DNA from: Methanothrix harundinacea
GTDB taxonomy: Archaea; Halobacteriota; Methanosarcinia; Methanotrichales; Methanotrichaceae
Length of the DNA stretch: 64,000 nucleotides
Assembly: GCA_002506535.1 (NCBI GenBank)
Contig: DAXT01000006.1
Location: forward strand, 62,001-126,000
Direction: 5' to 3'
A program made the translations under genes and the position numbers. Of this stretch, positions 33,297 to 45,607 are shown in pieces (position 1 is the stretch's first letter; each line of letters opens with the position of its first letter). The notes under the pieces were generated by a model, which was given only the letters and a program-made list of their open reading frames with translations, searched no databases and was not told the DNA's origin.

Positions 33297-34729
33297 CTCT
33301 TCGCCTCCATCGGCACCGTATCCACCTTCGGCGGATCTCTCAGCCTCACCTCGAAGGTGGCGGCCGGGTTCGCCTCCATCAGCCTTTTGAGGTTCGCGTG
33401 GGCCTGCGATAGCCCCGCCTCGTCGAAGGCCTGTGGGACCTCGGAGTTGAGGGGGGCGGTCTCCGCGAGCTCTTTCGGGTAGGGGCCGAAGGGGGGGAGA
33501 TACCAGAGGACGTGGTCGTACCCCTCTTCATCGACGCCCCGGTCCGCCACCAGAACCCTCCCGGAGAGCTCGATCCTGTCGATCCGGGACCCGTACCTGA
33601 GAACCTCCGGCCTCTTCGCCGACTCCGGCCCCAGGTAGAAGCAGGTCGACCTGGATACGGGGTCGAGTTCCTCGATCCATCCGGCATGGGATCCGAGGGC
33701 ACGCAGGCCGTCCACCATCCTCGGATGAGACCTGCACCTCCTCTCCACCAGCTCCCAGAGGGATCCATCCCAGATGGACTGTCTCACCTCCTGGATCTCC
33801 GTCAGGGAGACGGCGATGTTGTGGCGGGCGAGAAGCTCCGTCTTGTCCGGGTCTCCTGCCAGATCCTCAGGGGACCGATCTCTGCAGACTTCGCAGCAGC
33901 AGGGCAGGTACCTCAGGTCCTCCAGGTGGCGGGTCCCGCTGGGGGTGAGGTAGCGCCCCTGTCTCGCGTAGAGGGCGTAGGCGGCGGAGTCGAAGAGGTC
34001 GCAGCCGAGGGCCGCGGCCAGGGAGAACATCATGGGATGGCCGGCGCCGAATAGATGGACCGGGGCCGCCGGGCCGAGCCCCTTCTTGGAGGCGGCGACG
34101 ACGTCGACGAGGTCGCGGAACCTGTAGCCCTCCATCAGGGGGACGACCGCTCCGATGGGGCAGAGGTCAAACGCCAGATCTCTGACCTTACGGGCCGCTG
34201 CGAACCTGAGGTCCGCATACGTCGAACCCTGGATCGGCCCCGCCAGGAGGGGGCCGTCGCCGTCCCATCGCTCCCGCGCCTCGGTGAGCCTCCGCTCCGT
34301 CTCGACGAGCTCCGCCTCGGCCCTCGCCCTGGAGACGTCCGGAGGGGTCGGTATATCCAGGGGGACGGATATGTCGGAGCCTATCGACCTTTGAAACTCG
34401 AGGATCTCCAGGGGCTGGACGTCGATATCGCCGTAGACGGAGAGCTGGAACGCCCCCGAGTCGGTCATTATCGGCCCGTCAAAGCCCAGAAGCCGGTGGA
34501 CGCCCCTTCGTTCGGCGAGCTCTCTCAGCTCGGGATCCTGGCGGATGATGTAGCTGTTGGTGATAAGGATCTCGGCCCCCATCCTCTGTAGATCTGCAGG
34601 TTCGATCAGCCTGAGGTGGGGGTTGACCACGGGCATCAGCGCAGGGGTCTCGACGGCGCCGTGGGGCGTCCGGAGCCTCCCGATACGACCTGCCAGATCT
34701 TTGTTCAGAATCTCAAAGCAATCCGGCAT
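33293..34729 (-). CDS. tgtA: Archaeosine tRNA-guanine transglycosylase TgtA
   Basis: 478 residues. The barrel begins ILNKDLAGRIGRLRTPHG and contains MTDSGAFQLS with Asp90 in the active-site motif, HLFGAGHP, and the zinc site CCCEVC followed by ARHN. It swaps guanine-15 of archaeal tRNAs for preQ0, the first step on tRNA of archaeosine synthesis. No PUA domain is recognisable at its C-terminus, while one is present in the ArcS encoded directly after it. It leads the operon tgtA-arcS-DUF6125. Confidence 0.93.
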   Translation of the reverse strand: MPDCFEILNKDLAGRIGRLRTPHGAVETPALMPVVNPHLRLIEPADLQRMGAEILITNSYIIRQDPELRELAERRGVHRLLGFDGPIMTDSGAFQLSVYGDIDVQPLEILEFQRSIGSDISVPLDIPTPPDVSRARAEAELVETERRLTEARERWDGDGPLLAGPIQGSTYADLRFAAARKVRDLAFDLCPIGAVVPLMEGYRFRDLVDVVAASKKGLGPAAPVHLFGAGHPMMFSLAAALGCDLFDSAAYALYARQGRYLTPSGTRHLEDLRYLPCCCEVCRDRSPEDLAGDPDKTELLARHNIAVSLTEIQEVRQSIWDGSLWELVERRCRSHPRMVDGLRALGSHAGWIEELDPVSRSTCFYLGPESAKRPEVLRYGSRIDRIELSGRVLVADRGVDEEGYDHVLWYLPPFGPYPKELAETAPLNSEVPQAFDEAGLSQAHANLKRLMEANPAATFEVRLRDPPKVDTVPMEAKR

Positions 34730-34822
34730 GGCCCCATCTCACTGCAGATAAGGCATAAATAGGTTGGTACTGATCAGAGAGTGTCGCATCGCGATTTTGA
34801 TAAAAATCGGTGGTGACCAACC

Positions 34823-35302
34823 TTGAAATGCAGAGTTATGATCATGCTAGTATGCCTCCTGGGCACTGCGGCAGCTGCGGGCTATACCCAGACCCAGGTG
34901 TCGTTCCTCATGGGAGAGAACCCCGTGAGGAGCTCTATGAACGACGTCCGGTTCGAAGATTACGCCAAGATGTACTGGGCATCTTACATATCAAATCCCA
35001 ACAGGGCCCCCATGGCGCCGATCCTGGCAGGCCAGACGGTGGACGTAGAAAATACCATGACCTTCTGGAGGAACAACTTCCCCTTCGACATCACCACATC
35101 CTCCTTCGGTGACGGATCGGCCCTGGGCTCCGCGAGCGTGAGGCCCAGATACGATTTCGCCGCCGTCTACACCTGGCGCTATGACGAGACTATGCCGATC
35201 GAGGACTCCTCCTTCGGGGAGGGGAACTACTCCACAGCGAGCCAGCTGGAGAAGAACACCAGGTTCTTGACCCAGGAGATAATGAAAAATTTCGGCCTGT
35301 AA
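34823..35302 (+). CDS. Small secreted protein of unknown function
   Basis: 159 residues with a signal peptide (MKCRVMIMLVCLLGTAAAAG). The mature part is rich in Tyr, Phe, Asn and Ser, with no Cys, and has segments such as YAKMYWASYISNPNRAP and FWRNNFPFDITTSSFGDG. No family was recognised. A TTG at 34823 is chosen as the start because GGTGGTGA precedes it and the extra Lys and Arg suit a signal peptide; the ATG at 34838 lacks a ribosome-binding site. It is divergent from tgtA and converges on the aconitase gene. Confidence 0.65.
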   Translation: MKCRVMIMLVCLLGTAAAAGYTQTQVSFLMGENPVRSSMNDVRFEDYAKMYWASYISNPNRAPMAPILAGQTVDVENTMTFWRNNFPFDITTSSFGDGSALGSASVRPRYDFAAVYTWRYDETMPIEDSSFGEGNYSTASQLEKNTRFLTQEIMKNFGL

Positions 35303-35328
35303 TGGACAGGCCGACTACCCTTTTCGCT

Positions 35329-37278
35329 TTACCTCTTCTTTCTGACGGTGTACGGGAGGAGCCCGCCGGCGGCGAGGATCTCCCTCTGGCGGCCGCTCAG
35401 CTCCGTCTTCAGTTTCACCCTCAACCCGGCGGTTTTGTCTGCGGCCTCGATCAGATCGTCGCCCTTCTCGATGGCGTCCCGAATCCCGGGTATCTCCACC
35501 GCGTCTCCTTCCCCCAGGAGATCGTAGTCGGATTCTGATGCGAAGGTGAAGGGGATGATACCGAAGTTGACGAGGTTTGCGGCGTGGATCCTCTCTATCG
35601 ACTTCGCCACCACCGCCTTGACTCCCAGGTACATGGGGCATAGGGCGGCGTGCTCTCTCGAGGATCCCTGGCCGTAGCTCAAGCCTGCCGCGATGAGGTT
35701 GTGGATCCCGCCGTCCCTGTTCTCCCCAGCCCTCTTGCTGAAGGTGGGGTCGAGGGGCTCGAAGACGAACTCGGAGTACTTCGGGACGTTCGATCTGTAC
35801 TTCAGCCGCGAGCCTGCCGGCATGATGTGGTCGGTGGTGACGTAGTCATCCACCTTTATGGTGATCCTGCCGCGAAGGTCCTCAGGCATGGGGTCGTTGG
35901 TCGGCGGCGCCCCGATATTCGGGCCGCGATAGATCGTAACCTTTGGCCTATCCTCCGCCGGCAGGGGAGGTATGATCATGCTGTCGTCCACCTTGAAGCG
36001 GTCCGGCATCCTCACCCGCGGAAACTCCATCTCCAGGTCTCTCGGGTCGACGATCTCGCCCTTGATGGCCGCTGCCGCCGCCACCACCGGGCTTGCCAGG
36101 TAGACGTTGGCGCTGGCGGTTCCAGATCTCCCCTTGAAGTTGCGGTTGCTGGTCCTGATGGAGACCGAGTCGGTCTTGGGGGACATGCTGTTTCCTATGC
36201 AGAAGCCGCAGGCAGACTCCAGGATCCTGGCGCCGGAGCCGAGGAGGTCGCCAAGGCCGCCGTCCTCGGAGATCATCGATAGGACCTGTCTGGACCCCGG
36301 GGCCACCCCCAGGGAGACCCCGGGGGGGAGGCTATGCCCCTTCAGCATCTCCGCGACGGTCATCAGGTCGACGTAGGAGGAGTTGGTACACGAGCCTATC
36401 ATCACCTGGTCGACGGCTGTCCCCGCCAGGGAGCTTACGGGGACGATATTTCCCGGGCTGTGGGGGGCGGCCATCAGGGGCTCCAGATCGGAGAGGTCGA
36501 CGTCCAGTTCGCGATGGTACTCAGCACCCTCGTCAGCTTCCAGGGGAACCCATTGCCCTCCTCTATCCTGGGCCGCGAGGAACTTTCGGGTCTCCCCGTC
36601 GCTGGGAAATATGGATGTGGTGACCCCCGTCTCGGCGCCCATGTTGGTTATGGTGGCCCTCTCCGGGACGGCGAGGGTCCGGACGCCTTCGCCGGCGTAC
36701 TCGCAGACGCAGCCGACGTTCCCCTTGGTGGTCAGCTCACCGAGGACCTTCAGGATGACGTCCTTGGCCGTCACCCAGTCGGGGAGCTCTCCTTCCAGGT
36801 TGACTCTGACCACCTTGGGGCAGGCGAGGTAGTATGCTCCGCCGCCCATGGCCACCGCGACGTCCAGCCCCCCAGCCCCAATGGCTATCATCCCGAGGCC
36901 GCCGCAGGTGGGGGTGTGGCTGTCGGAGCCGAGGAGGGTTCTTCCGGGCCGGCCGAACCTCTCCAGGTGAACCTGGTGGCAGATGCCGTTTCCGGGTCTA
37001 GAGAAGTGGATTCCGTACTTCTCAGCGATCGTCTGGAGATATCGGTGGTCGTCGGCGTTCTCGAACCCCACCTGGATGGTGTTGTGGTCGACGTAGGATG
37101 CTGAGATCTCCGTCTCTATCTTGGAGAGGCCCATCGACTCAAACTGGAGGTAGGCCATCGTCCCCGTGGCATCCTGGGTGAGGGTTTGATCTATCCTTAT
37201 TCCGATCTCTTTTCCCGGCTCGTAACGGCCGTCGACGAGGTGATCTCTCAAAATTTTCTCAGTTAGAGTGAAATTCAT
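35329..37278 (-). CDS. Aconitate hydratase
   Basis: 649 residues, the length of a single-chain aconitase carrying both the large three-domain part and the small swivel domain (from RGRITIKVDDYVTTDHIMPA). Cluster ligands are seen as the Cys in GSCTNSS and the Cys pair in CGFCIG; other active-site stretches are GSDSHTPTCGGLG and YGQGSSREHAALCP. It interconverts citrate and isocitrate, supplying 2-oxoglutarate for glutamate. The ATG at 37278 has GGAGG ahead of it; the open frame extends 44 codons upstream without coding character. A homoaconitase role is less likely, since those are usually two-subunit enzymes. Confidence 0.9.
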   Translation of the reverse strand: MNFTLTEKILRDHLVDGRYEPGKEIGIRIDQTLTQDATGTMAYLQFESMGLSKIETEISASYVDHNTIQVGFENADDHRYLQTIAEKYGIHFSRPGNGICHQVHLERFGRPGRTLLGSDSHTPTCGGLGMIAIGAGGLDVAVAMGGGAYYLACPKVVRVNLEGELPDWVTAKDVILKVLGELTTKGNVGCVCEYAGEGVRTLAVPERATITNMGAETGVTTSIFPSDGETRKFLAAQDRGGQWVPLEADEGAEYHRELDVDLSDLEPLMAAPHSPGNIVPVSSLAGTAVDQVMIGSCTNSSYVDLMTVAEMLKGHSLPPGVSLGVAPGSRQVLSMISEDGGLGDLLGSGARILESACGFCIGNSMSPKTDSVSIRTSNRNFKGRSGTASANVYLASPVVAAAAAIKGEIVDPRDLEMEFPRVRMPDRFKVDDSMIIPPLPAEDRPKVTIYRGPNIGAPPTNDPMPEDLRGRITIKVDDYVTTDHIMPAGSRLKYRSNVPKYSEFVFEPLDPTFSKRAGENRDGGIHNLIAAGLSYGQGSSREHAALCPMYLGVKAVVAKSIERIHAANLVNFGIIPFTFASESDYDLLGEGDAVEIPGIRDAIEKGDDLIEAADKTAGLRVKLKTELSGRQREILAAGGLLPYTVRKKR

Positions 37279-37404
37279 AAAAAACCTCCAAGTTCTCTGT
37301 GAATTCGAATCACAGTCCTCCGATCCAGGTTGATTCTCTCTGTAGGTATTAATAATCGACGCGATTATCGGGTGCCTCCTATCATCCTCGCCCCCACCAT
37401 AAAG

Positions 37405-37420
37405 GCGCAAAGGTTAAATA
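37405..37420 (+). promoter_or_regulatory. rRNA operon promoter P1 (BRE + TATA)
   Basis: CGCAAAGGTTAAATA gives a BRE-like A-rich stretch and a TATA element about 460 bases before 16S. It is the first and least perfect of three similar boxes. Confidence 0.55.
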
Positions 37421-37541
37421 CTCGGCTGGTATTGGGGGAGTTCGCCCGTCTGGCGAGGGGGCGCGAGATTCGCGCAATCCGTCGAGAAGGGCCGTGGTCT
37501 CAGGGCTTTTTGGGTGCTCGAAATCGAGTTTCCCGAGGGGT

Positions 37542-37557
37542 CCGAAAGGCTTAAATA
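37542..37557 (+). promoter_or_regulatory. rRNA operon promoter P2 (BRE + TATA)
   Basis: CCGAAAGGCTTAAATA matches a strong archaeal rRNA promoter, CGAAA followed by CTTAAATA, about 320 bases before 16S. Confidence 0.7.
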
Positions 37558-37646
37558 TCATCCTCGGATACGGGGATAGGCTGCCCGGGACTGTTCGGGC
37601 GGGTTCTGATGTCTCCAAGGCGTCAGAAACTCGCTGAATCGGCAAA

Positions 37647-37663
37647 ACCGGAAAGCTTAAATA
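37647..37663 (+). promoter_or_regulatory. rRNA operon promoter P3 (BRE + TATA)
   Basis: ACCGGAAAGCTTAAATA repeats the P2 box about 105 bases further on, roughly 215 bases before 16S. Confidence 0.7.
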
Positions 37664-37832
37664 CCAAGGGCCCATACCTATATGGGCCGATGGGGAGTAA
37701 TCCCCGGCACCGCGACATAACGGCGCGAGCCCTGAAGGCGTAGAACGCTGACGATGATGGGCGTGCTTCCAAGTTCGCGGTATATATCTGTGTGGAGACG
37801 GGATACAACTTGTCTCGTCCGACATACGCTTA

Positions 37833-37862
37833 TGGCGACTCGGCCAATTCCGACCGATACTG
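37833..37862 (+). other. 5' half of the 16S processing stem
   Basis: Pairs with 39388-39416 to enclose 16S rRNA. The outer arm TGGCGACT / AGTCGCCA is perfect, followed by a 4-base-pair CGGC/GCCG helix set between an AAT bulge on one side and CAAT on the other, then a 14-pair inner helix (TCCGACCGATACTG) with one wobble. This is close to the bulge-helix-bulge form cut by the archaeal splicing endonuclease. Confidence 0.8.
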
Positions 37863-37876
37863 TAAATACTTCCATA

Positions 37877-39351
<1,475 letters not shown>

Positions 39352-39387
39352 AACGACATGCACTAACGTGCATACGAAGTGTGCTTT

Positions 39388-39416
39388 CAGTGTCGGTCGG
39401 AGCCGAATAGTCGCCA
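39388..39416 (+). other. 3' half of the 16S processing stem
   Basis: Partner of 37833-37862. The AAT bulge just before AGTCGCCA is the expected endonuclease site on this side. Confidence 0.8.
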
Positions 39417-39490
39417 GAGCGGAAAAACTATAAAGTTCAGTTGCTGGGATATATCGACCCGGTGATATATGGGCCTCCAAGGGCGTTTCT

Positions 39491-39563
39491 GGGCTCGTAG
39501 CTCAGCTGGAAGAGCGCCGCCTTTGCGAGGCGGAGGCCCTGGGTTCAAATCCCAGCGAGTCCA
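39491..39563 (+). tRNA. tRNA-Ala (UGC)
   Basis: A 73-base cloverleaf in the 16S-23S spacer. Acceptor arms GGGCTCG / CGAGTCC with discriminator A, D arm GCTC...GAGC, anticodon stem CCGCC / GGCGG around loop TTTGCGA (anticodon TGC), and T arm CTGGG-TTCAAAT-CCCAG. No CCA is encoded. A tRNA-Ala here is the standard arrangement in euryarchaea. Confidence 0.97.
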
Positions 39564-39648
39564 TTGTAAATATGCACCAAGCGAGATCTAGTTCTCGTTT
39601 GGGAAGGGCTGACGATGCCGACGTATACGGTGTCGTGTGAGGCCATGT

Positions 39649-39667
39649 ATAAGCTTTGCAATCCAGA
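39649..39667 (+). other. 5' half of the 23S processing stem
   Basis: ATAAGCTTTGCAATCCAGA pairs with 42620-42640 (TCTGGAATTGC and AGAGCTTGAT) to enclose 23S rRNA. The pairing is interrupted by small bulges around the 4-5 pair TTGCA-type helix, resembling the archaeal endonuclease target. The adjoining CAGTGGGA near 39681 can also pair with TCCCGCTG near 42599. Confidence 0.7.
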
Positions 39668-39690
39668 CGCTTACTGAGTTCAGTGGGACA

Positions 39691-42597
<2,907 letters not shown>

Positions 42598-42619
42598 GTC
42601 CCGCTGGGCTCGGGCGAAA

Positions 42620-42640
42620 TCTGGAATTGCAGAGCTTGAT
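42620..42640 (+). other. 3' half of the 23S processing stem
   Basis: Partner of 39649-39667, ending ten bases before tRNA-Cys. Confidence 0.7.
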
Positions 42641-42649
42641 AAATCTCGT

Positions 42650-42749
42650 GCCAAGGTGGCGGAGCGGTTACGCAATTGCCTGCAGTATTGAGGCTAAAGG
42701 CCCCGTTGCAGTCAGCAATTCCACTCCGGTTCGAATCCGGACCTTGGCT
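42650..42749 (+). tRNA. tRNA-Cys (GCA) with a 28-base intron
   Basis: Acceptor arms GCCAAGG / CCTTGGC with discriminator T (U in RNA), as in archaeal tRNA-Cys; T arm CTCCGG-TTCGAATC-CGGA; anticodon stem ATTGC / GCAAT. The anticodon loop is CTGCAG at 42680-42685 plus A at 42714, interrupted after position 37 by an intron at 42686-42713. Exon CTGC pairs with intron GCAG, leaving 3-base bulges AGT and TCA on opposite strands, the bulge-helix-bulge target of the splicing endonuclease. The mature tRNA is 72 bases. It lies between 23S and 5S. Confidence 0.92.
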
Positions 42750-42751
42750 TC

Positions 42752-42878
42752 GAGTGTGGCGGCCATAGCGACGGGGAAACTCCTGAACCCATTCCGAACT
42801 CAGAAGATAAGCCCGTCCACGTTCCATACTGTACTCAGGTGCGCGAGCCCTCGGGAAATATGGATCGCTGCCACATTC
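42752..42878 (+). rRNA. rrf: 5S ribosomal RNA
   Basis: About 127 bases. The terminal helix pairs GAGTGTGGC (42752-42760) with GCCACATTC (42870-42878). The conserved GGCCATAGCGACGGGGAAAC and CCCATTCCGAACTCAGAAG segments are present. It closes the rRNA operon, three bases after tRNA-Cys. Confidence 0.93.
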
Positions 42879-43023
42879 ACCTATTATCTAATCTCTTCTT
42901 AAAATGGCAATTATGTCGTTAGCGTTAGCTGTCATTGAAATGCCGATTATGCGGTCTATATCCAGTTCCAGCTTCCCCTGTTGATCGATCTTTGAGCCGG
43001 GAGCGGAAACCGAAGGCCAAGAG

Positions 43024-44034
43024 CTATTCGATCTCGTCGAGGAGGTAGTCTCCTTTGCGCAATCCAAGAAGAACCTCGAACTCCGGCGGCGTGAGAAGCG
43101 GGACCGGATACTTCGCCTGATCGTCGAGGGCTATCCTCGGGCAGGCGGTGGATACGGCGGCGTCTACCCCCAGGTTGACGAGGGCGTCGGGCTCCATCCG
43201 GTCAAGGTAGACGAGGACCATCCTTTTTCCCTGCTCCTCCCCCAGCGACATCATCCTTCTTGCGAGATCCATCCTTCGCTGCCCCGGTTTCTTCGAGACG
43301 ATGACCGCGATCCGTTCGGCATCACCAGCCCTGGCTATCGCCCCGTATCGGCGCTTCAGCATCGGGCCAATGTCGATGACGGAAACGCTTCCTGTCACCG
43401 GATCGGCGGCCACGACCCTCTTTCTCGTAGCCAGGGCGACCCCGAGGGGGTGGAACTGGCCCGTCCCCACGAAGAGGTATTCATCGACGTCTGCATTTCG
43501 GGCGGCTTCATAGTTGCATCCCAGGACCTGGCCGGAATATCTCGTCCTCCTGCCGGGGCGGAGGACCCCCTCGATACCCCGCCCCTTCAAGCCCTCCAGG
43601 ATATCCTGGAGCTTGTGGACGTGCTGGACGGTGGTGACGACGCCGACGCGCCGGGCGGAGAGGAGGTCGGCCGCCCTCTCCACCGCCTCCCTTACGTCGG
43701 CCCTCATCCTCGCCTCGACGTAGACGACTTTGTCGAAGAGGCGGTCGCCCTCCAGCATCTCCGAGTGGCCGACGTGGATCACCAGGTCTGCAGCCCTGCA
43801 GAGGTCGAGGTCGACGTCGCAGGCCCCGTAGCACGGGTCCCCGGAGACGATCACCTCACAGCCTGTCTTCTCCTCGATCTCTCCCGCCAGATCGGGGGCG
43901 ATCCTCTTCAGCCCTTCGGGAACCTGAACCCCAACAGTTCTCGCGCCCGATTTTTTTATCAGCTCAATTGCCCCCTCCAGGTCGAGGTCGAATAGTTCCG
44001 AGCTAGAACCACTTGTCGAGGGTGCTCTGCCCAA
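43024..44034 (-). CDS. dph2: Diphthamide synthesis protein Dph2
   Basis: 336 residues. Dph2 is an unusual radical-SAM-type enzyme that moves the 3-amino-3-carboxypropyl group of S-adenosylmethionine to a His of elongation factor 2. The three cluster Cys come from the three domains: SGDPCYGACD (about 68-72), VLGCNYEAA (about 172) and STACPRIALDD (about 292). The VGVQVPEGLKR start of domain 1 is typical. TTG at 44034 is taken as the start because AGGAGG lies eight to nine bases before it; this overlaps fen by 32 bases, so the pair shares a message. Confidence 0.92.
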   Translation of the reverse strand: MGRAPSTSGSSSELFDLDLEGAIELIKKSGARTVGVQVPEGLKRIAPDLAGEIEEKTGCEVIVSGDPCYGACDVDLDLCRAADLVIHVGHSEMLEGDRLFDKVVYVEARMRADVREAVERAADLLSARRVGVVTTVQHVHKLQDILEGLKGRGIEGVLRPGRRTRYSGQVLGCNYEAARNADVDEYLFVGTGQFHPLGVALATRKRVVAADPVTGSVSVIDIGPMLKRRYGAIARAGDAERIAVIVSKKPGQRRMDLARRMMSLGEEQGKRMVLVYLDRMEPDALVNLGVDAAVSTACPRIALDDQAKYPVPLLTPPEFEVLLGLRKGDYLLDEIE

Positions 44035-45013
44035 CTTTCACCGCCTCCTGTAGCCTCTTGACCGCCTTATCGACTCTCTCGGGGGAGAAGTCCCTCTCGT
44101 CACAGAGAAATCTCAGGATCTTCTCTGCATCGGGCTTTTTCGTCTCGATCACATAATCGTCTGTGACAGGCGGATCGAGGAATAACTCCCTGATCTCCGC
44201 GGCGCTCTCGATCGTCTCGCCCCTCGCCTTCAGGACCCTCTCCAGGTCGCCGTGCTCTCTTATCAGCTTCAGGGCGGTCTTGGGGCCGACCCGTTTCAGC
44301 CCCTCGTTGTAGTCATTCCCGCACATTATCCCGATCTCCACAAGCTGCCTCCTCTCGATCCCGAGGCGCGAAAGCTCCCGGGCGAGGTCGATCAACTCCG
44401 GCTGGACGTCGACGTAGACGTTCTTTCCCGGAAGCTTCCTCTTGCCGGTGACCGCCATGTTCCGGACGACCGTCGGTGCCCCGAAGAGGAGGGCGTCGTA
44501 GTCCTGGCTCCCCACGAGATCGACGTCCCCCCGGATCGCCATGAAAGCCGCCTGGGCTTCCCCCTCCGAGGGGGCCTGGACGACCGGGATCCCCATGGCA
44601 TCCAGGAGCCTCTTTGAGTCGGCTATCATCTCCTCTCCGAGGCGGGATGAGGCCTGGGCGTACTTGAAGCCGGCAAGCCCCTCCTCCTTCGCCCGCTCCC
44701 ACATCTCCTCTGCCCTGGACCTAGTCTGCGACCTCTGGTCCAGGGTCTGCCTCTTGAAGCGGGGTGGATCCCCGTCGAAGACGAAGGCGACCCTCGCCCC
44801 CGCCTCCAGGAGGTTCGTCATCCTATAGAGGATCCCCGAGAGGTGGGATGTGGTCCTCCCCGACCCGTCCCTGAGGGGGGTTCCGTCCTGCTGCCGGATG
44901 ATGCTCAGAAACTGGTAGAGGGTGTTGAAGGCGTCCACCGCGATCCAGCGTCCCGACAGATCCTTTATCTCTATATTCTCCCGTTCCAGGAGATCTCCCA
45001 AGTCAACTCCCAT
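44003..45013 (-). CDS. fen: Flap endonuclease 1
   Basis: 336 residues. It removes 5' flaps during lagging-strand synthesis and repair. Metal-binding acidic residues are visible in AVDAFNTLYQFL, FVFDGDPPRFK, APSEGEAQAAF, GSQDYDALLFG and CGNDYNEGLKR. The last eight residues, QSTLDKWF, are a PCNA-binding (PIP) box. The start MGVDLGDLL is canonical and follows GAGGAG. dph2 overlaps its end. Confidence 0.96.
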   Translation of the reverse strand: MGVDLGDLLERENIEIKDLSGRWIAVDAFNTLYQFLSIIRQQDGTPLRDGSGRTTSHLSGILYRMTNLLEAGARVAFVFDGDPPRFKRQTLDQRSQTRSRAEEMWERAKEEGLAGFKYAQASSRLGEEMIADSKRLLDAMGIPVVQAPSEGEAQAAFMAIRGDVDLVGSQDYDALLFGAPTVVRNMAVTGKRKLPGKNVYVDVQPELIDLARELSRLGIERRQLVEIGIMCGNDYNEGLKRVGPKTALKLIREHGDLERVLKARGETIESAAEIRELFLDPPVTDDYVIETKKPDAEKILRFLCDERDFSPERVDKAVKRLQEAVKVGQSTLDKWF

Positions 45014-45148
45014 GGCTCCTCTCTCCTCTCTTCTTCGGTTCGGCCGACCTCTTAGGGGCGGCCGGATATTACGCCGGGCCTATATGATCCCAAAGTTAGA
45101 TATTAGTTGAATGATGAAGAGATAAATGCAGTAGGTAGGTGATTGACG

Positions 45149-45496
45149 ATGATCGAGATAACCGATGTGGCCGCCGAGGTTTTGAAGGGGAACATGATCG
45201 AGGGAAGGGTGGTCAGGATGCTCCTGGCAGCCACCGACGCCACCGGGGCAAACTACGTCCTCGCCTGGGGCGACGCTGAAGAAGGGGATGTGATCTACGA
45301 GAGCAACGGCGTCCAGGTACATATCTCCCCTGAGGATGCTGAGATCCTGGGAGACAGCCCTACGGTGATAGATTATGTAGACACCGAAGATCTGGGGAGA
45401 GGTTTCATCATCCAGGGTCCTGAGGACGACGACTCCTGTGGATGCGGCCACGATCACGGGGAAGAGGACGATCACGGCTGCGGATGCGGCCACTGA
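45149..45496 (+). CDS. HesB/IscA-like protein with Cys/His-rich tail
   Basis: 115 residues. The body MIEITDVAAEVLKGNMIEG, then ANYVLAWGDAEEGDVIYE, VQVHISPEDAEI and VIDYVDTEDLGRGFIIQGP follows the A-type Fe-S carrier fold. The usual first Cys of such carriers is absent; the C-terminal CGCG remains, extended into DSCGCGHDHGEEDDHGCGCG, which could bind Fe, Ni, Zn or Cu. ATG at 45149 is preferred to the TTG at 45143 because GGTAGGTGA is correctly spaced. A TATA-like GAGATAAATG near 45117-45126 precedes it. A metal-carrier or Fe-S assembly role is inferred. Confidence 0.7.
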   Translation: MIEITDVAAEVLKGNMIEGRVVRMLLAATDATGANYVLAWGDAEEGDVIYESNGVQVHISPEDAEILGDSPTVIDYVDTEDLGRGFIIQGPEDDDSCGCGHDHGEEDDHGCGCGH

Positions 45497-45607
45497 AACC
45501 CTTTTTGACTTCAACGGCCTGAATTGTAGCATTAAAATCTCGGGGAGAGAAAAATAGGCGCCAGAGCGGGGCCATCCCCGCTCTATGCGGATGCCGGCTC
45601 TTCTCCC

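Noticed and set aside
32322..33482. 386-codon plus-strand frame over arcS
   Set aside because: It is antisense to a well-supported enzyme and its translation has no family features.
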